From an uncultured Pseudomonas sp. (lineage in GTDB: Bacteria; Pseudomonadota; Gammaproteobacteria; Pseudomonadales; Pseudomonadaceae): a stretch of 64,000 nt of DNA. The notes under the pieces were generated by a model. The model ran no database searches and was not told where the DNA came from. It worked only from the letters and a program-made list of their open reading frames with translations. Where the stretch lies: NCBI RefSeq assembly GCF_943846705.1, contig NZ_OX044366.1, positions 930,001 through 994,000 of the forward strand, written 5' to 3'. Position numbers and translations under genes: made by a program. Shown one piece after another: positions 61,993-64,000 of the stretch. Each line of letters starts with the position of its first letter. The first letter of the stretch is position 1.

Positions 61993-62622
61993 CTAAACCG
62001 CCGCGCGGCGCACACTGGCCAGCAGCGCCGCTGCGCCGATAAACAACGCGCCAAAGGTCCGGTTCATCAACTGCTGCTGACGGGGCGAGCGCAGCGCACC
62101 CAGCACCCGCGCCGCCAGGCCGGTGTAGCCGGCCATGACAATCAGGTCAACGCAGATCATGGTCACGCCCATCACCAGGTACTGACCCAGCAACGGCGCT
62201 TGTGGATTGAGAAACTGCGGCAGCACCGCGAGCATAAAGACAATCGCCTTGGGGTTGCTGAAGTTGACCAGAAAACCGCGCAACACCAAGGTCAGCGGCC
62301 GGCCGATGGGCCGCTCGGTTTGCGCCGTCATATCACTGGGCAACGCCTGCCACTGGCGATAACCGAGGTACACCAGGTACGCCACGCCGAACCACTTGAT
62401 CAGGCTGAAGGCCAGCTCCGACGCCGCCAGAATCGCCCCCACACCGGCCGCCACAATGGCAATCTGCAACGCCAGGCCCAGCTGCAAGCCCAGCGCATTC
62501 CAATAGCCGCGCAGAAACCCGTATTGCAGCCCCGCAGACATCGAGGCAATCGCCCCGGCACCTGGCGACAAGCTGATCACCCAACAAGCGACAAAGAACG
62601 CAAGCCAGGTTTCGAGAGCCAT
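61993..62622 (-). CDS. LysE/RhtB family exporter
   Basis: A 209-residue inner-membrane protein with five or six helices. The N-terminal ETWLAFFVACWVISLSPGAGA (signature SPGPG-like) and GFLVNFSNPKAIVFML are diagnostic for LysE/RhtB exporters of amino acids and similar metabolites. A TTG 15 nt earlier is open, but the ATG at 62622 has GGAG 9 nt upstream. The substrate is unknown. Confidence 0.92.
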   Translation of the reverse strand: MALETWLAFFVACWVISLSPGAGAIASMSAGLQYGFLRGYWNALGLQLGLALQIAIVAAGVGAILAASELAFSLIKWFGVAYLVYLGYRQWQALPSDMTAQTERPIGRPLTLVLRGFLVNFSNPKAIVFMLAVLPQFLNPQAPLLGQYLVMGVTMICVDLIVMAGYTGLAARVLGALRSPRQQQLMNRTFGALFIGAAALLASVRRAAV

Positions 62623-62651
62623 GGCGTCAATCTCCAATTAAAAGCAGGCCA

Positions 62652-62681
62652 GAAAAAGGGGCAGGCCGAAGCCTACCCCTT
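62652..62681 (-). terminator. Terminator after the TerC-family gene
   Basis: Read leftward, AGGGG-t-AGGC-ttcg-GCCT-g-CCCCT is followed by a run of T. The tetraloop hairpin lies 27 nt past the stop and just before the LysE ribosome site. Confidence 0.85.
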
Positions 62682-62707
62682 GTTGTGTTACTCGCCTAGC
62701 GGGCGAA

Positions 62708-63472
62708 TCAGTCCGGCATGTCTTTGCGCAGTTGCACCGGGCCTAGCTCTTCCTTGCGCGCACGGGCGCGGGCGGTGCGCATGCGGATGTTGATGGCCTC
62801 AACGGCCAACGAGAAGGCCATGGCGAAGTACACATAACCCTTCGGCACATGCACGTCGAAGGCTTCGGCGATCAGCACGGTGCCGACCACGATCAGGAAC
62901 GACAGGGCAAGCATCTTCAAGCTCGGGTGCTTATCGATGAAATCGCTGATGGTGCCTGCCGAGAGCATCATCACGATCACCGAAATGACGATGGCCGCAA
63001 CCATCACGGGCACGTTATCGACCAGGCCGACTGCGGTAATCACCGAGTCCAGCGAGAACACGATGTCGATAATCGCGATCTGCACGATGATCCCCATAAA
63101 GCCGTAGGCCTTGCCGCCGTTGGCCTGCGCTTCTTCTTCGCCTTCCAGGCTATGGAAGATCTCGGCGGTGCTCTTAAACAACAGAAACAGGCCACCAAAG
63201 AACAGGATCAGGTCACGCCCGGAGAAGCCTTCACCGAAGAGGTGAAACAGATCGTTGGTCAGTCGCATCACCCAGCTGATCGACAGCAGCAGCAGAATTC
63301 GCGTGCCCATGGCCAGGGCTAGGCCGAAGAAACGCGCGTTGGGTTGCTGATGCTTTGGCAGGCGGCTGACCAGGATCGAGATAAAGATGATGTTGTCGAT
63401 GCCAAGGACAATTTCCAGGGCAGTCAGGGTCAGAAATGCGACCCAGATTTCAGGGTTGCTCAGCCATTCCAT
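62708..63472 (-). CDS. TerC family integral membrane protein (YgdQ-like)
   Basis: A 254-residue protein with about seven helices. EIVLGIDNIIFISILVSRLP contains the conserved acidic TerC signature, and ISDFIDKHPSLKMLALSFLI is in the second half. TerC proteins are linked to tellurite resistance and to manganese loading of exported proteins; stand-alone copies such as this are common and no ter cluster is present. The C-terminus is a short basic tail. It lies 5 nt downstream of an MscS-type gene in the same direction. Confidence 0.92.
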   Translation of the reverse strand: MEWLSNPEIWVAFLTLTALEIVLGIDNIIFISILVSRLPKHQQPNARFFGLALAMGTRILLLLSISWVMRLTNDLFHLFGEGFSGRDLILFFGGLFLLFKSTAEIFHSLEGEEEAQANGGKAYGFMGIIVQIAIIDIVFSLDSVITAVGLVDNVPVMVAAIVISVIVMMLSAGTISDFIDKHPSLKMLALSFLIVVGTVLIAEAFDVHVPKGYVYFAMAFSLAVEAINIRMRTARARARKEELGPVQLRKDMPD

Positions 63473-63477
63473 AGGAA

Positions 63478-64000
63478 TCAGATCTCGCTAGTACGTTCAG
63501 GGGGGAGTTGGCCGTTGCGCCAGCGGCGCACGGCTTTTTGGAAAAATAGACTATTGGGGATCTGCACCCAAGCGCCGGGCGCATCGCCAGTGACGTCTTC
63601 CAGGGTGGTGTAGAACAGGTTGATCGCAATCACCCGGCCGCGCACCCCGTGCTTGTCGGCGCTTTCCAGCACTTCGACACAATCACCGATGCGAAACGGC
63701 CCCATGGCGAAGATCAGCAGCGCGCAGAACATATTGGACAGCACGCTCCAGATCGCGAAAAAGGCAATCGCGGCCACGGCGGCAAAACCGGTCAGTGCAG
63801 TCCACAGCACCTGTGCCGAAACGCCTAGGCGCTCCAGCACCAGCATAAAAGCACTGCCCAGAATCAACCAGCGCAGTAAGCCGCGCAGCGGCATAAGCAA
63901 CTCTGCCGGCAGCTGTGGGTAGCGGTTACCGAGCCGGGTGATACCGCGAGTGAGAATGCGCTGAACCAGCCAGGCCAGCAGCAAAATCAGTATGATCTGC
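63478..64000 (-). CDS. MscS-family mechanosensitive channel (N-terminal part outside the window)
   Basis: The C-terminal part of a small-conductance mechanosensitive channel; the reading frame is still open at the window edge, so the start lies beyond 64000. Visible parts are two membrane helices, the pore-lining helix (TGFAAVAAIAFFAIWSVLSNMF) and the start of the beta domain (MGPFRIGDCVEVL, VRGRVIAINLFYTTL, VQIPNSLFF). The beta domain is short, and the usual long C-terminal vestibule is missing after about 45 residues beyond IPNSLFF, so this is a compact MscS variant. Confidence 0.85.
   Translation of the reverse strand, partial: QIILILLLAWLVQRILTRGITRLGNRYPQLPAELLMPLRGLLRWLILGSAFMLVLERLGVSAQVLWTALTGFAAVAAIAFFAIWSVLSNMFCALLIFAMGPFRIGDCVEVLESADKHGVRGRVIAINLFYTTLEDVTGDAPGAWVQIPNSLFFQKAVRRWRNGQLPPERTSEI

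Overview
The window is a compact, GC-rich piece of a gammaproteobacterial chromosome, almost certainly a Pseudomonas. The evidence is the protein sequences (RmlABCD, DctBD/DctPQM, HisBHAF, Rho, HemB of the cysteine-free magnesium type), the 6S RNA lying between zapA and the 5-formyl-THF cyclo-ligase gene, and a gene order that, from memory, follows the ntrBC to hemB part of the P. aeruginosa chromosome. I see no prophage, insertion sequence, integron, CRISPR array, toxin-antitoxin pair or defence island. It is mostly core genome, and the points of interest are small: operator-like palindromes, intercistronic hairpins, small or degenerate proteins and unusual gene overlaps.

Layout. 0-4 kb: two tandem secreted DUF4124 proteins, then ntrB-ntrC (nitrogen control) with a candidate NtrC site in front. 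4-6.5 kb: a small membrane protein and trmL with overlapping divergent starts, then the leftward rhodanese-grxC-secB cluster. 6.6-11 kb: gpmI, an EnvC-like amidase activator and a CtpA-type protease. 11-13 kb: two solo periplasmic solute-binding proteins. 13-16 kb: leftward hisB-hisH-DUF2164-hisA-hisF, with a BIME-like repeat before hisF. 16-18.4 kb: an OFA-family transporter whose predicted promoter overlaps a 39-bp palindrome. 18.4-22 kb: asmA-mutY-yggX. 22.1 kb: tRNA-Phe. 22.5-26.7 kb: an amino-acid ABC transporter (ATPase, binding protein, two permeases) and a METTL25/Methyltransf_32-like methyltransferase.

27 kb: tRNA-Thr. 27.2-30.6 kb: rmlBACD (dTDP-L-rhamnose). 30.7-37.2 kb: dctB-dctD and, behind a sigma-54 promoter, the C4-dicarboxylate TRAP transporter dctPQM. 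37.4-42.2 kb: leftward ygfB-pepP-ubiH-DUF4442-ubiI (ubiquinone hydroxylases). 42.5-43.9 kb: a ZapB-like coiled coil, zapA, 6S RNA and the cyclo-ligase gene. 43.9-46.2 kb: a 43-residue membrane protein, an EVE-domain protein, a FliL-like protein and a quinone reductase. 46.3-50.7 kb: leftward trxA, rho, ubiD and a Fre-like flavin reductase. 51-55.7 kb: ppx and ppk converging with a 14-bp overlap, then hemB. 55.9-64 kb: a sterol-desaturase-like membrane oxygenase, elbB, a hotdog thioesterase, a YaiI-type protein, a cytochrome c-FTR1 iron permease, a short-chain dehydrogenase, a LysE exporter, a TerC protein and the 3' part of an MscS channel cut by the window edge.

Several groups work together. 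NtrBC and DctBD are both two-component systems whose regulators activate sigma-54 promoters, and one such promoter is visible before dctP. UbiH, UbiI and UbiD all serve ubiquinone synthesis. Ppx and Ppk make opposite changes to polyphosphate. Start sites were chosen from Shine-Dalgarno spacing, stop-start overlaps (ATGA, TAATG) and remembered family lengths. No database search was run.
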